Below, in pieces: positions 46,101-54,304 of a stretch of DNA of 64,000 nucleotides. The translations under genes were made by a program, and so were the position numbers. Source of the stretch: Saprospiraceae bacterium (lineage in GTDB: Bacteria > Bacteroidota > Bacteroidia > Chitinophagales > Saprospiraceae). The notes beneath the pieces are model-generated. The model saw only the letters and a list, made by a program, of their open reading frames with translations, was not told the origin of the DNA and did not search any database. Position 1 is the first letter of the stretch; every line of letters starts with the position of its first letter. The DNA lies in NCBI GenBank assembly GCA_016708265.1, contig JADJGA010000012.1:903001-967000 (forward strand), in the 5' to 3' direction.

Positions 46101-47157
46101 TAGTGTTACAGTAACTGATGACCTTGGATGTAAATTTGTTCTTAATAATATTGAAATAAAGAGTCTGAATATACCTCTCAATGTAGAATTGCAACTTTTG
46201 AATGAAATATCATGTTACGGAGATGCAGATGGCAAAATTAAAGCTGTAACCGGATCAGATAATAATCCTTTTGATTTTAACTGGAGTGCAGGAATCAGGA
46301 ATGTAAATCCGGAACCACAAGATATTATAGATAAGCTGCCTGCCGGGATTTACAATGTCACTGTTACTGATAATTACGGTTGTGTTGGAACCAGCGATGA
46401 TATCATTATCGATCAGCCTCCAGGAATCCAAATCTCAGACGTAAAAGTAAATGAAATCTTTTGCTATGGTGATAATACAGGAATTATTGAAATTGAAGTA
46501 GAAGGTGGTGTAAAACCATATTTAATAACTTGGAATGAAGGGTCATATTCAGGAAGTAAAGTAATAAAACTTGTAGCCGGCAATTACCAGGCTTCAGTAA
46601 CTGATAGCAATGGATGTATATTTTTAACGGATACGGTATTTCTCACCCAACCTGATGAGATAAATGTTAAGATTGTTACAATGGATGCACACAAGGGAAG
46701 TTCAGATGGTTCTGCTATTTTGTTGATTGAAGGAGGAGTATCTCCATATAAAATAGTATGGGATGGAAATGCAAAAGATCAGATTGGTGCTCAGGCATTT
46801 AATCTTGCAAAAGGATGGTATACTGCAACAATAACTGATGATAATGGCTGCATAAAAAAAGTTCAGGTTTTCATCAATGAGACTTCGGTGGCGACGGAAG
46901 AAGTATCAGATGAAGTGCTGTTAGTTTATCCAAACCCTGCAAAAGATTACGTAGTTCTCGAAAAAAGAGGTTTTGATACTGACATTAAAAATGTCAGTAT
47001 TCTTGATATTAACGGTATTAAACAGCATGATATTGAATTGTATGATTTTGATAATTCGATCAAATTGATGATTAGTAATCTTAACGCAGGTTTATATATT
47101 ATTCATGTAGATACAGGTAAACAGCATATTTACAGAAAAATAATCATTTTACATTGA
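43117..47157 (+). CDS. Second giant SprB-repeat adhesin with Fn3, P-domain, MAM-like and type A CTD
   Basis: A 1346-aa secreted protein. Signal peptide to ~SFG; Fn3 (~30-115); P-domain (~130-285, LRLIIKHDWTSDLDIKLTSP-like strand and KGLWTLEITD); second Fn3 (~290-365); a MAM-like domain with paired Cys (~375-550); a short MopE-like metal-binding segment (DRDGDGFGKD...LDCDDGD...CNG, ~565-620); eight SprB-like repeats (~630-1255); and a type A T9SS domain (LLVYPNPAKDYVVLE...AGLYIIHVDTGKQHIYRKII). Unlike the adhesin at 15975, it has a type A tail and no PorP/SprF neighbour. Its stop overlaps the next gene's start. Confidence 0.87.
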   Translation: MQFTAKPFLIFLLIFVSAPTISFGLNEAGSCDLPANINIKSITLNSARISWKNNESVRGWIIKWRLQDEQYTEVNTSVLIDTNFYVMQNLLPNSKYFFKIKSVCESAESNWSNDYTFVTNLTNPSVCNMNLPIRDPAGNTQQEKTYFYIQCDDYPTKKLGEDVFIQKIRLIIKHDWTSDLDIKLTSPSGKSFFLIKSLQVNNLIGFGNPNDTGCTEVLAFSDNACEKLTDSKTGFTGEFLPKDAISSVYDETSPKGLWTLEITDKVKNNVGILKYFNIEFAPVICPIPSRVTIIPTDDETLAVNWKTSEYIDSVFIRLVGNNQIKTFSMFSSGSYNIENLVPDTEYSIALQSKCYNYLSAFSCDNKTRTLCNTPTLRETFDNNDLCEDPCFQDCLRSELWFNNYDYDKKWLVQDKATNTENTGPDSDVYGNGKYIYLESSAGQCENDTVSILQSTCLKINESLSGCDMSFYYNMYGVDIASLTLEISENGGVNWNPLFKIEGNQGSKWIKQEIDLKTYEGKICIFRFVGKVRKDRSYGDIALDDIVFYNAVNPIVTDYTFYPDRDGDGFGKDTVGVFICLPDPVQYVKNNLDCDDGDFYTNPNAEEIKCNFEDENCNGMLDDAEGEKPLTVNLISIKSEFCRGRNDGNIILSVQDGIPPYNFLWSNGSTDSILVDVGEGNYSCLVTDQTGCGLITPLYYIHQNGNMLIDASVIKHTQCNGKNDGEIEISVWGGLPPYTYNWNNNSYTKNINNLGSGLYNVTVTDSIGCVEISDAYEIKALASFNTGVLQLIEPSCKGNNDGRIELKVTNGKPPYNYHWSNGNNSALNSNLKAGQYFCTITDSDNCSQRYGPIILTEPDEFAIQVTSIDHVTCIGEENGSIEIYAKGGVAPYSFQWLSYDHDDFISFDDDIYNLKSGKYVLYASDLHGCQVLKDDIDIITIDNIEVKVDSIVDAACARSEEGYISLKAEKGYQNYYYFWSESSNESYIDSLNAGSYSVTVTDDLGCKFVLNNIEIKSLNIPLNVELQLLNEISCYGDADGKIKAVTGSDNNPFDFNWSAGIRNVNPEPQDIIDKLPAGIYNVTVTDNYGCVGTSDDIIIDQPPGIQISDVKVNEIFCYGDNTGIIEIEVEGGVKPYLITWNEGSYSGSKVIKLVAGNYQASVTDSNGCIFLTDTVFLTQPDEINVKIVTMDAHKGSSDGSAILLIEGGVSPYKIVWDGNAKDQIGAQAFNLAKGWYTATITDDNGCIKKVQVFINETSVATEEVSDEVLLVYPNPAKDYVVLEKRGFDTDIKNVSILDINGIKQHDIELYDFDNSIKLMISNLNAGLYIIHVDTGKQHIYRKIIILH

Positions 47158-47954
47158 CAGGTAAATTTTTTCGTAAGTTAATTGACTTAGCAGTTTTTTA
47201 TTTTGCAGCTAAAAATTTCAAACAATTGCCTGATACCGGGCTTTCAAAGCTGGTATATGATATTTTAGAAAAAAAATCAGGAAATCTGGTTTTTCAACAA
47301 ATAGAAAATATCAGAAATGATTTGATGAAGGATAATAGTGTGATAGATTTTAATGAAATGGGGGCCGGGAAAAATGGGCTGGGAAGAAAATTAGTCAGCG
47401 AAATAGCAAAATCTTCATTATCTCCGGCATGGAAATGCAATATTTTGTACAATACTACAATTCAGGCAAATCCGGGTTTTATCCTTGAACTGGGTACTTC
47501 ACTTGGGATTTCTGCCCTGTATCTGGCAGCTTCAGATAATGGTACTGTCGTTCATACAGTGGAAGGGAACAAATCAGTAGCTCAGATAGCGGAAAAGAAT
47601 TTTCAGCACCTTGGAATGTCAAATATAATTCAATATATTGGAGAATTTGATGAGGTATTGAACAATATTCTGGCTAAAAATCCCAGGATTGAAATCGTAT
47701 ATTTGGATGGTAATCACAATATGGATGCAACATTAGGGTATTTTAATAAAATCCTGACACATTGTACAGATGAAACAATTTTTATAATTGATGATATTCA
47801 TTGGTCTGCCGGCATGAACAGCGCATGGAATGAAATCTGTAATCATAAGCGGGTATCCTGTATATTGGATTTATTCCAGTTTGGAATTGCTTTACTGGAT
47901 AAAAGGTACTCTGGTCATTTTAAAATCATCAAAAAAAGGTACAAACCATTTTGA
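47154..47954 (+). CDS. SAM-dependent methyltransferase (O-methyltransferase-like)
   Basis: A 266-aa protein from a TTG at 47154 whose last bases form the previous gene's TGA (TTGA overlap), so translation is probably coupled. Rossmann motif I is FILELGTSLGISALYLA, with VHTVEGNKSVAQIAEKNF (motif II) and VYLDGNHNMDATLGYFN. Related Bacteroidota proteins are ~250-260 aa, supporting the TTG start; the next Met is codon 56. Substrate unknown. The pairing with a T9SS adhesin gene may be functional or only positional. Confidence 0.82.
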   Translation: MTGKFFRKLIDLAVFYFAAKNFKQLPDTGLSKLVYDILEKKSGNLVFQQIENIRNDLMKDNSVIDFNEMGAGKNGLGRKLVSEIAKSSLSPAWKCNILYNTTIQANPGFILELGTSLGISALYLAASDNGTVVHTVEGNKSVAQIAEKNFQHLGMSNIIQYIGEFDEVLNNILAKNPRIEIVYLDGNHNMDATLGYFNKILTHCTDETIFIIDDIHWSAGMNSAWNEICNHKRVSCILDLFQFGIALLDKRYSGHFKIIKKRYKPF

Positions 47955-47965
47955 TTTATCAGTTT

Positions 47966-48886
47966 TTAAAAATGATCTCTGATTAAAATGCTCGCTAGCT
48001 GGGTTCCGTGTCCAATGGCTACGCTTATCCTTTTGAATGATGAAGATAGCACATCACCAATTCCATAAATACTGCAATCAGAGGATCTGAAATTTTCATC
48101 GCAGATCATATAACCGTTTTCTGTCAAATCAATATGCCCACTCAGGAATTCAGTGTTTGGGAGATAACCAATCTTAAAAACAAGTTTGTCACATTTTATT
48201 ATTTTGTCAACTTTGTCATTTGATACTCTGATCTCTTCAAGACGATCTCTGCCATGCAATGATTTAAGGCTATGATTTATGATAGTTTCAATATTGTTGG
48301 TTTTATTAATCCTGGCAATCAGGTCTTTTCTTGCTTTCCATTTGTCCGACCTGTTTATGAGAAATACCCTGTCTGAAATTTCGCTTAGTTTTAAAGCTGC
48401 AATAGCAGCATTATCACCATTACCTATAACAGAGCTTGTTTTGCCTTTAAAATCATCTATATTTCTGCTAATCCTGTGGTAAATATGATCATCATATCCC
48501 AGACCATTAAAAGAATTATCAATTTTCAACCTGCTTCCTGATGCAACAACAAGGATATTGAATTTTATTTCTGTATTTGCATTTTTATTTTCATAAATGA
48601 CTGATTTGTTTATTAAATCAATACTCATGACATTACAGTTGTACAGTACCGGTAACCGGTGCTTGGTAACAAATTCTTTAAATTTTTTTGTCAGTTTTTT
48701 CCCATTGTTGATATTTCCAATGATCAGGTCATCCAGGCTATTATTGATATACCCTGTCTGGCCTCCTGGTTTATCGATTTTTTCAAGGATTATGTGATCA
48801 ACACCTGCTATCATTAATGAGGCAGATAGGCTGAGCCCTGCAGGTCCGGCTCCAATTATTACTATTTTATTTCCTGTATTTATCAT
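47966..48886 (-). CDS. NAD(P)H/FAD-dependent oxidoreductase without redox Cys pair
   Basis: A 306-aa two-domain flavoprotein. The FAD site is IVIIGAGPAGLSLSASL, the NADPH site SSVIGNGDNAAIAALKL, and the closing motif SIYGIGDVLSS. It resembles thioredoxin reductases in fold but lacks the CxxC disulfide, so it is closer to YpdA-like or ferredoxin-NADP reductase-like enzymes. Reaction uncertain. Convergent with the methyltransferase gene. Confidence 0.78.
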   Translation of the reverse strand: MINTGNKIVIIGAGPAGLSLSASLMIAGVDHIILEKIDKPGGQTGYINNSLDDLIIGNINNGKKLTKKFKEFVTKHRLPVLYNCNVMSIDLINKSVIYENKNANTEIKFNILVVASGSRLKIDNSFNGLGYDDHIYHRISRNIDDFKGKTSSVIGNGDNAAIAALKLSEISDRVFLINRSDKWKARKDLIARINKTNNIETIINHSLKSLHGRDRLEEIRVSNDKVDKIIKCDKLVFKIGYLPNTEFLSGHIDLTENGYMICDENFRSSDCSIYGIGDVLSSSFKRISVAIGHGTQLASILIRDHF

Positions 48887-49192
48887 TTAAAAAAAACAAA
48901 ATTGCTATTAATTTTTAACTGTTTAACAAGTGAAATGTTATAAGACAATAAATAAATTTTATCAAAATCTGACAAAAAACTAGTAAACCGTTGTTTTATC
49001 TAAGTTTCGGATTTTGGCGAATACTCCCCCCCTTCTTGAAATTCCCTCAACAGATTGTCACTTAATCCCGATAAATATCGGGCGCAAAGACACAAATCCA
49101 GGTTATGCAAAGAAATACTTGTACTAAATCCTTTCAACCTTCCAACCTTCCAACCATCCAACCATCCTACCTTGTTACCTTCCAACCTTTCC
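48887..49192. other. Non-coding gap with palindrome and tandem repeats
   Basis: Contains an inverted repeat CCCGAT-AAAT-ATCGGG (49067-49082) and a tandem-repeat patch (49134-49190). A 61-codon minus-strand frame here is an artefact of the repeats. Confidence 0.6.
49134..49190. repeat. Tandem 8-bp repeat, CCAACCTT/CCAACCAT units
   Basis: Seven or so degenerate copies of an 8-bp unit ending at the stop codon of the DUF721 gene. Slippage-prone; no coding role. Confidence 0.7.
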
Positions 49193-49492
49193 TTACCGTA
49201 TAATTATTTCATTAATAAACTCATAGCCAATTTTTTCATTGATCATATTTATGAGATTTTCTTTATTGTAAGCTAATTCATGCTTTAACGGTGCTGAAGA
49301 AATTACCAGGATCAGCTTGGTGCCTGTAACTTTTATTGAAGATGTATAGTTTGCAATCATTTCCCCCATTAGTTCTTGCCAAATTTTACTTATACCGACC
49401 TCATGAAAACGTGACTTAATCATGTCCTGGTTTACATAATTGCCGAGAGAGTCAGATAATTTTTCCTCGTTTTTATTTCTTTTTTTAATCAT
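49193..49492 (-). CDS. DUF721 / DciA-like protein
   Basis: 99 aa from the ATG at 49492 (MIKKRNKNEEKLSDSLG), which overlaps the recF stop by 8 nt (ATGATTAA). A longer frame to 49561 would run inside recF and is rejected. Matches DUF721: WQELMGEMIANYTSSIKVTGTKL and an LKHEL element. DciA-type proteins load the replicative helicase in bacteria without DnaC. The coupling to recF is the usual arrangement. Confidence 0.85.
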   Translation of the reverse strand: MIKKRNKNEEKLSDSLGNYVNQDMIKSRFHEVGISKIWQELMGEMIANYTSSIKVTGTKLILVISSAPLKHELAYNKENLINMINEKIGYEFINEIIIR

Positions 49493-50591
49493 AGGTTTTA
49501 ATGATTTTGCCTTCTTGAATCTCGAAAATTCTGTGATCGATTTTAGTTTCTGCAAATACACTTTTTATTCTGGTCAGATCAGTATCAGAAATGAAAACCT
49601 GGCCGAATTGCTTATTGAATAGCATTGAAACAAGTTTTTTGAGTCTTATTTTGTCCAGCTTGTCAAAAATATCATCAAGTATCAGTATGGGATTTATTTT
49701 TTTCTCAATTTTAAGAAATGAAAACTCTGCTAACCTGATTGAAAGTAAAAATGACTTGAGTTGTCCCTGGGAGCCAAATTGCTTTAGACTGGTGCCGTCA
49801 AGAGAAAAAACAAGGTCATCCTTATGAATACCTATGGTACTTCTTTTAAGAATGATGTCTTTGTGAAGATTCTGTTTTGTCAATACCAGGAAATCATCTT
49901 TCTGTATCTGGCAAACATACTCAATATCCGGGGTTTCCTTTCCTTCCGAGATATCATTATAACTTCTGAAAAAGTCTGTTTTGATTTTTTCAATAAAAAG
50001 CTGTCTCTCCTGCATTATAAACAAAACTAAGGGCTGCATTTTGTGATCATAAGTTTCGAGCAACAAAACATCAACCTGATTGGGATTTGTGCTTTTCAGA
50101 TATGCATTCCTGTGATGCAGAAGCTTATTATATTCAACCAAAGCATCAAGATAGCGTCTGTTGGTCTGTGACAAGGCTTTGTTCATAAAATTCCGTCTGT
50201 CTGAACTGTTTTCCAGCAGGTCATTTTTGTCATTGGGAGTGATAATAACTACAGGTAGTTTTCCAATGTGATCTGTTATTTTGTCAAGTGCCTTTTTATC
50301 GTGCTCAATTACTTTATTTGTGTTGATTTTATATTTTATAATGAATTCATTTTCAGAATTATCAATATTGAATATACCTCTGAGTCGAAAGAAATCGCAT
50401 CCAAAAAGGATATTATTTTTCTCTATTCTTGTGAAATTGCTTTTAGATAGACATAAGTAATGAATGGCATCAAGAATGTTTGTTTTGCCCATACCGTTAA
50501 GGCCCACAAATGCATTTATATTGGGGTGGGGGATGAATTCCAGATCCTTCAGATTTTTATATTGAACGATATTGATTTGCTTTAACTGCAA
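49485..50591 (-). CDS. recF: DNA replication/repair protein RecF
   Basis: A 368-aa SMC-like ATPase. Walker A GLNGMGKTNILDAIHYLCLSKS at ~30, ABC signature FGSQGQLKSFLLSIRLAE at ~275, Walker B PILILDDIFDKLD at ~305. Binds DNA at gaps and loads RecA with RecOR. Full length. Followed by DUF721 with an 8-nt overlap. Confidence 0.95.
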   Translation of the reverse strand: MQLKQINIVQYKNLKDLEFIPHPNINAFVGLNGMGKTNILDAIHYLCLSKSNFTRIEKNNILFGCDFFRLRGIFNIDNSENEFIIKYKINTNKVIEHDKKALDKITDHIGKLPVVIITPNDKNDLLENSSDRRNFMNKALSQTNRRYLDALVEYNKLLHHRNAYLKSTNPNQVDVLLLETYDHKMQPLVLFIMQERQLFIEKIKTDFFRSYNDISEGKETPDIEYVCQIQKDDFLVLTKQNLHKDIILKRSTIGIHKDDLVFSLDGTSLKQFGSQGQLKSFLLSIRLAEFSFLKIEKKINPILILDDIFDKLDKIRLKKLVSMLFNKQFGQVFISDTDLTRIKSVFAETKIDHRIFEIQEGKIIKTYD

Positions 50592-50860
50592 TTTTGTTAT
50601 TTGATTTTTTGCTAAGGTAATAGTTTATTTCAAAATTTCAAAAATGGAATGTTTTATTTTAAAAGTTTATGCTTTAAAAATCAATATAAAATGAAGTCAG
50701 ATTGATAAAAATGCTTGGATTTCAAATCTCAATCAATGAAAATTATAATTACAGCTATTGTCTTAATGTAACTTCCTTGTCATATTGTATTTGGCTTTTC
50801 AGCTAAATATATGAGTTTTTTTTAAAATATTTATATATGATTAATAACTTTAGGTAATAT
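50592..50860. other. AT-rich divergent gap between recF and the TPR gene
   Basis: About 270 bp with no ORF. It leads into the promoter at 50861-50894. No clear -7 box for recF; GCTAAGGTAA at ~50610 is a degenerate candidate. Confidence 0.35.
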
Positions 50861-50894
50861 TTTTGTAATTATTTGCAAACTTTACTTAATTTTG
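50861..50894 (+). promoter_or_regulatory. Promoter of the TPR membrane protein
   Basis: TTTTG (50861-50865) and TAATTTTG (50887-50894) with a 21-bp spacer, matching the Bacteroidota -33/-7 pattern. Start near 50901, about 20 nt before the ATG; the upstream non-ATG frame at 50873 overlaps the promoter. Confidence 0.65.
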
Positions 50895-50920
50895 CGCTCT
50901 GTTTTAAAAAATCAATGAAA

Positions 50921-51622
50921 ATGGCAAAAAAAGAAAAAAACAAAGTTAAGGAAGTTGTTGAAGATGAAGTAATGGTTGACGTTATAGAATCAACTGATTA
51001 CAAGCAAAGTTTCCTTGAAAAATATCAGAATTATTTGATTTATGCGGCAGGAGCATTATTGCTATTAGTGGCTGCATTTTTTGCATATAAATATTTGTAC
51101 CTGGCTCCTAAAGAAAAAGAAGCTGTCACTGAAATGCGTCAGGCAGAACTTCAGTTCGAAAGAGATTCTTTTGCTCTTGCACTTGAGAAACCGGGAGAAG
51201 GATTTATAGGATTTATTGATATCATAGATGAGTATAGCGGAACAAAAGCCGGGAATCTTGCCAAATATTATGCAGGCATAAGCTATCTGAACATTGGAAA
51301 ATATCAGGAAGCAATAGATTATCTTAAGGATTTCAGTGAGGACGACCTGTTGACTGCAATTCCTAAATATGGAGCTATGGGTGATGCATATTCAGAATTA
51401 AATGATTTTGATAATGCTAAAAAATACTATAAAATTGCTGTCGATAAAGATGCTAACGACCTTCTTACACCTTATTATCTTCATAAGCTGGCATTATTGT
51501 ACAAATCTGAATCCAAAAATGAAGAAGCAGCAAAATACCTTAAGAGATTAAAGGATGAATTTCCGAACTCATCTTATGGGAAAGATGCAGATAGATTGAT
51601 TTTCCCTCCAAGTAATGAATAA
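50921..51622 (+). CDS. Membrane-anchored TPR protein (YfgM-like)
   Basis: About 233 aa starting MAKKEKNKVKEVVED (ATG 50921; 50915 two codons earlier is possible). Acidic/basic N-terminal segment, one membrane helix (YLIYAAGALLLLVAAFFAYKYLY), then TPR-type helices (NLAKYYAGISYLNIGKYQEA, GAMGDAYSELNDFDNAKKYY, LHKLALLYKSESKNEEAAKY). Topology matches YfgM, a helper of the Sec translocon and periplasmic chaperones in E. coli; the role here is inferred. Confidence 0.8.
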   Translation: MAKKEKNKVKEVVEDEVMVDVIESTDYKQSFLEKYQNYLIYAAGALLLLVAAFFAYKYLYLAPKEKEAVTEMRQAELQFERDSFALALEKPGEGFIGFIDIIDEYSGTKAGNLAKYYAGISYLNIGKYQEAIDYLKDFSEDDLLTAIPKYGAMGDAYSELNDFDNAKKYYKIAVDKDANDLLTPYYLHKLALLYKSESKNEEAAKYLKRLKDEFPNSSYGKDADRLIFPPSNE

Positions 51623-51641
51623 GAGAAAGTAATAATGATAT

Positions 51642-51676
51642 TAAAAAAGCTTCGGAAATTTCCGGAGCTTTTTTGT
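51642..51676 (+). terminator. Terminator after the TPR gene
   Basis: AAAAAAGCT-(T)CGGAAATTTCCG(G)-AGCTTTTTT: long symmetric hairpin and T-run, usable in both directions. Confidence 0.82.
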
Positions 51677-51820
51677 TTCAATTTAATAAATTCCAGGTTT
51701 GATAACTGAACTGATGTTGAAAAAAGTAAAGTTGCTTTTAGGAGTGTTGCATTTTTCTAAAGTTTCAATTTTTTTAATCCACAACTTTAATTCCCCTTTT
51801 CAATAAAATTATCCATTTAT

Positions 51821-52786
51821 TTACCTGAATATCCAGACTATATCATTATAAGTAGGTTGCTGGCCTTTACCCCATGCAACACCGACATCTCTCCATGCAC
51901 GTATTCTAAGAGATTCAAGCATTACTTCATTTTCAAAAACTTTTTCAATGAATTTCCAGTCACGATTTTCATCTTTTAGTACTTTTTGTTCCATTTTGCT
52001 TATCAATATTCTTGACTCTGCATAACACTTTGAATCCGGATCGATTTGTGACAATACCGAGCCTGCCAGTTGTGCTCCTTCTGAGTTAGGTCTTGCTGCC
52101 CAGCAGGATGTAGCAACATTTATCAAGACCTGACAATTAAAATCTGCAAAATCCTGATAAATTGGTCCAACTTCTTTCATTGCACTCATATAACATTCTT
52201 TTGAAACTTCAGGTATAGATGTCAGTATATTAAGCGCATTTTCAAATTGTTTTTGTGCTGCAAGTGCTTTAGCTCTTGTTATCACAAAATCGCACCGGGA
52301 ATTGTAATACTCAATAATTTTTCTCTTTCCCTCATCCAGAAACTGATCAACATTTGAATTTTTGAGATCAACTCCTCTTAATCCATTTGTATAAGCTTTG
52401 TTTTTATTAGTTCCTGCTCCTTTAGTGGTAAAAGAAGTTGATGAAACAATATTTCTATCGATAAAATCCACAATAAAAAGGGATACTTCAAAGGTATATG
52501 CTTCATTTACAGGAGTAGTCGGGATAACATCTTTGCTTAATACATCCATGTTTGCAGTCAAAAGAAATCGTGGACTTGCTCCTGATCCACCCATACCTTT
52601 TTTTGTCACCGCCTGAGTTAATTTGTTTATTAGCAAACTTTTGGCATGAGAAGGGATTCCTTCAATCTGATCAGGAATAAAAACATCCAGGCTGATCCTC
52701 CCATAATCATCTGCCTTACCCAGGTTATTTTGTGTTTTTCCCAAAAAGGGTATTAAACTAAGAATAAATATTATTAAAATCTTCAT
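51821..52786 (-). CDS. Exported protein of unknown function, gene 4 of the envelope operon
   Basis: A 321-aa protein with a signal peptide (cut near LGKTQ). The N-terminal ~150 residues look like an alpha/beta domain of the CsgG/TolB-N type (RISLDVFIPDQIEGIPSHAKSLLINKLTQAV). The C-terminal half is helical and Cys-containing, resembling TPR (ITRAKALAAQKQFENALNILTS). I do not recognise a defined family. Last of four consecutive minus-strand genes with 9-25 bp gaps, all exported, so they probably form one envelope assembly. Confidence 0.6.
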   Translation of the reverse strand: MKILIIFILSLIPFLGKTQNNLGKADDYGRISLDVFIPDQIEGIPSHAKSLLINKLTQAVTKKGMGGSGASPRFLLTANMDVLSKDVIPTTPVNEAYTFEVSLFIVDFIDRNIVSSTSFTTKGAGTNKNKAYTNGLRGVDLKNSNVDQFLDEGKRKIIEYYNSRCDFVITRAKALAAQKQFENALNILTSIPEVSKECYMSAMKEVGPIYQDFADFNCQVLINVATSCWAARPNSEGAQLAGSVLSQIDPDSKCYAESRILISKMEQKVLKDENRDWKFIEKVFENEVMLESLRIRAWRDVGVAWGKGQQPTYNDIVWIFR

Positions 52787-52795
52787 GATAAAATT

Positions 52796-53755
52796 TTATT
52801 TTTCTCCGATGATCAACCATACTTCTCCAAGACCTCTGGTATAGCTCTTGCATTGCTGGTTAAATGGATTGCCATTCAATAAGGTTCTAAGGTCACGCAG
52901 CCAGCGTCTTGTATCGTTGGCCCTGCCACGGTCATCATATAAGGGAATTCTTACCTGGTCAAAACGAATAACATTCTGAGTATAGTTTGGTGTGCTGAAT
53001 CTTCCCTGAACAGTATTTTTGCTGACCCAGTCTTCAATTATTTCACCAAGTTCAAGTCTTTCATTGTTAAATAAAAACTCTTCCTCAAGGTCAATATTTG
53101 AAGTATCAAATATTCTTGCCTGAAATACAATCTCACGGCCATTGGCAAAAAGGTCATCAAAATGTGCCTGTAGTCTGGAATTGAAATCATCAATATGTGC
53201 AAGGACAGCTTCTTCAAGCAAAACAGGCGTCTGTGTTGCAAACGATGGTTCACCGGTACCCTGTGCGCCTGCTATTTGTTTGTTTGTATAGGCATCCAGT
53301 CCCTGCAGCAGAAATGTTATAGATCTTTGAGGACCCTGCTGATTGATAACATATGTAAGCTGAATAATAATATCTGCATTTGCACTTCTCTGCAAAACAT
53401 CGATAGGATTTTCAGCAATATTACCGCCTGCCTTACTTGTTAGCATAGAAACTTCTGCACTTTCCTGTTCCATGTTTTTTAAGGCACTCTCAAGATTTAC
53501 AAGAGGAAAACCCCGGTCTGACATCATTGTGTTGATCTTGGCAATTGTCATCAACAGATCTGTTTCATTCTGTAAAGCCAGTTTATAATCTGGTAAAGTC
53601 TTGAGAGTACCTAGTTCATCATAAGTCATTGTATACCCGTTTTTGATACACCAGTTGTCACTGGGTACTACCATGATTGTTGGTTTTTTAGCCTGCGAAT
53701 ATAAACTCAATACAAGTAAAACCATTGCATTTAGGAGAATTAATTTTTTTAACAT
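52796..53755 (-). CDS. DUF6175 family exported protein
   Basis: A 319-aa protein with a signal peptide (to SLYSQ). It carries the family's start KPTIMVVPSDNWCIKNGY and a DRGFPLVNLESAL...DVLQRSANADIIIQLTY core. The C-terminal half contains RFDQVRIPLYDDRGRANDTR and YTRGLGEVWLIIGEK. The DUF6175 call is from memory of the family and should be checked. The fold appears CsgG/LpoB-like (alpha/beta, 'ADI-IQ' strand), a group that includes curli secretion and lipoprotein activators. Function unknown. Third gene of the operon, 9 bp from the next. Confidence 0.65.
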   Translation of the reverse strand: MLKKLILLNAMVLLVLSLYSQAKKPTIMVVPSDNWCIKNGYTMTYDELGTLKTLPDYKLALQNETDLLMTIAKINTMMSDRGFPLVNLESALKNMEQESAEVSMLTSKAGGNIAENPIDVLQRSANADIIIQLTYVINQQGPQRSITFLLQGLDAYTNKQIAGAQGTGEPSFATQTPVLLEEAVLAHIDDFNSRLQAHFDDLFANGREIVFQARIFDTSNIDLEEEFLFNNERLELGEIIEDWVSKNTVQGRFSTPNYTQNVIRFDQVRIPLYDDRGRANDTRRWLRDLRTLLNGNPFNQQCKSYTRGLGEVWLIIGEK

Positions 53756-53766
53756 AATAATTTAAT

Positions 53767-54279
53767 TTAAAAACCCTGACCTAATTTTTTTATAATACCG
53801 GCTGCTTCAAGTTCTTCACGTAATGCTGCATGACGAACAGAAACCACTGAACCAACTTTATATTCTTTTGATGATATCCTTACCCTGTCTACAGAACCAT
53901 CATTGGCTTGTGATACAAAGTTAAGATAACGTCCTCCATCAGAAAAAAAAGTATTGAAAAACTCCTTGTGCATATCTTCAGCTCCGGGCTGAGTTACGAT
54001 AGGTCTCGTCATACATCCAGGTTTTCCCGCATTTATTCCTTTGAATAAAACAGCATGGATTGCATTTTTTCTAGCCTGGTAAGCAGCTTTATCCGGATTT
54101 GTGCCAAAACCCCAGACTTTTACAAGTTGTGTTCCATCCATGCCGGTACCCATGCATTCTACTTCATAATTTCCACTGATATAACCAGCCATTTTCCTGT
54201 CTTTATTAGTAGTTGAACATGAAACCAAAAGTGACAATGAACACAAAAACAGCAATGAATAAATTATTTGATTTTTCAT
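53767..54279 (-). CDS. LPP20-like lipoprotein
   Basis: A 170-aa lipoprotein: lipobox SLLVSC (Cys21). The mature part has GFGTNPDKAAYQARKNAIHAVLF, the Gly-x-Gly...Ala-x3-Ala helix seen in LPP20/flagellar-assembly-T-type domains. Then come VRISSKEYKVGSVVSVRHAAL and a short C-terminal tail. Such domains often bind partner lipoproteins or secreted chains. Second gene in the operon, between the barrel protein and the DUF6175 protein. Confidence 0.65.
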   Translation of the reverse strand: MKNQIIYSLLFLCSLSLLVSCSTTNKDRKMAGYISGNYEVECMGTGMDGTQLVKVWGFGTNPDKAAYQARKNAIHAVLFKGINAGKPGCMTRPIVTQPGAEDMHKEFFNTFFSDGGRYLNFVSQANDGSVDRVRISSKEYKVGSVVSVRHAALREELEAAGIIKKLGQGF

Positions 54280-54304
54280 AATCCTGAATTTTTTATTTAG
54301 TAAA

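Noticed and set aside
49000..49185. 61-codon minus-strand ORF
   Set aside because: Built largely from the CCAACCTT tandem repeat and a palindrome; no protein-like conservation, and it sits in the spacer before the DUF721 stop.
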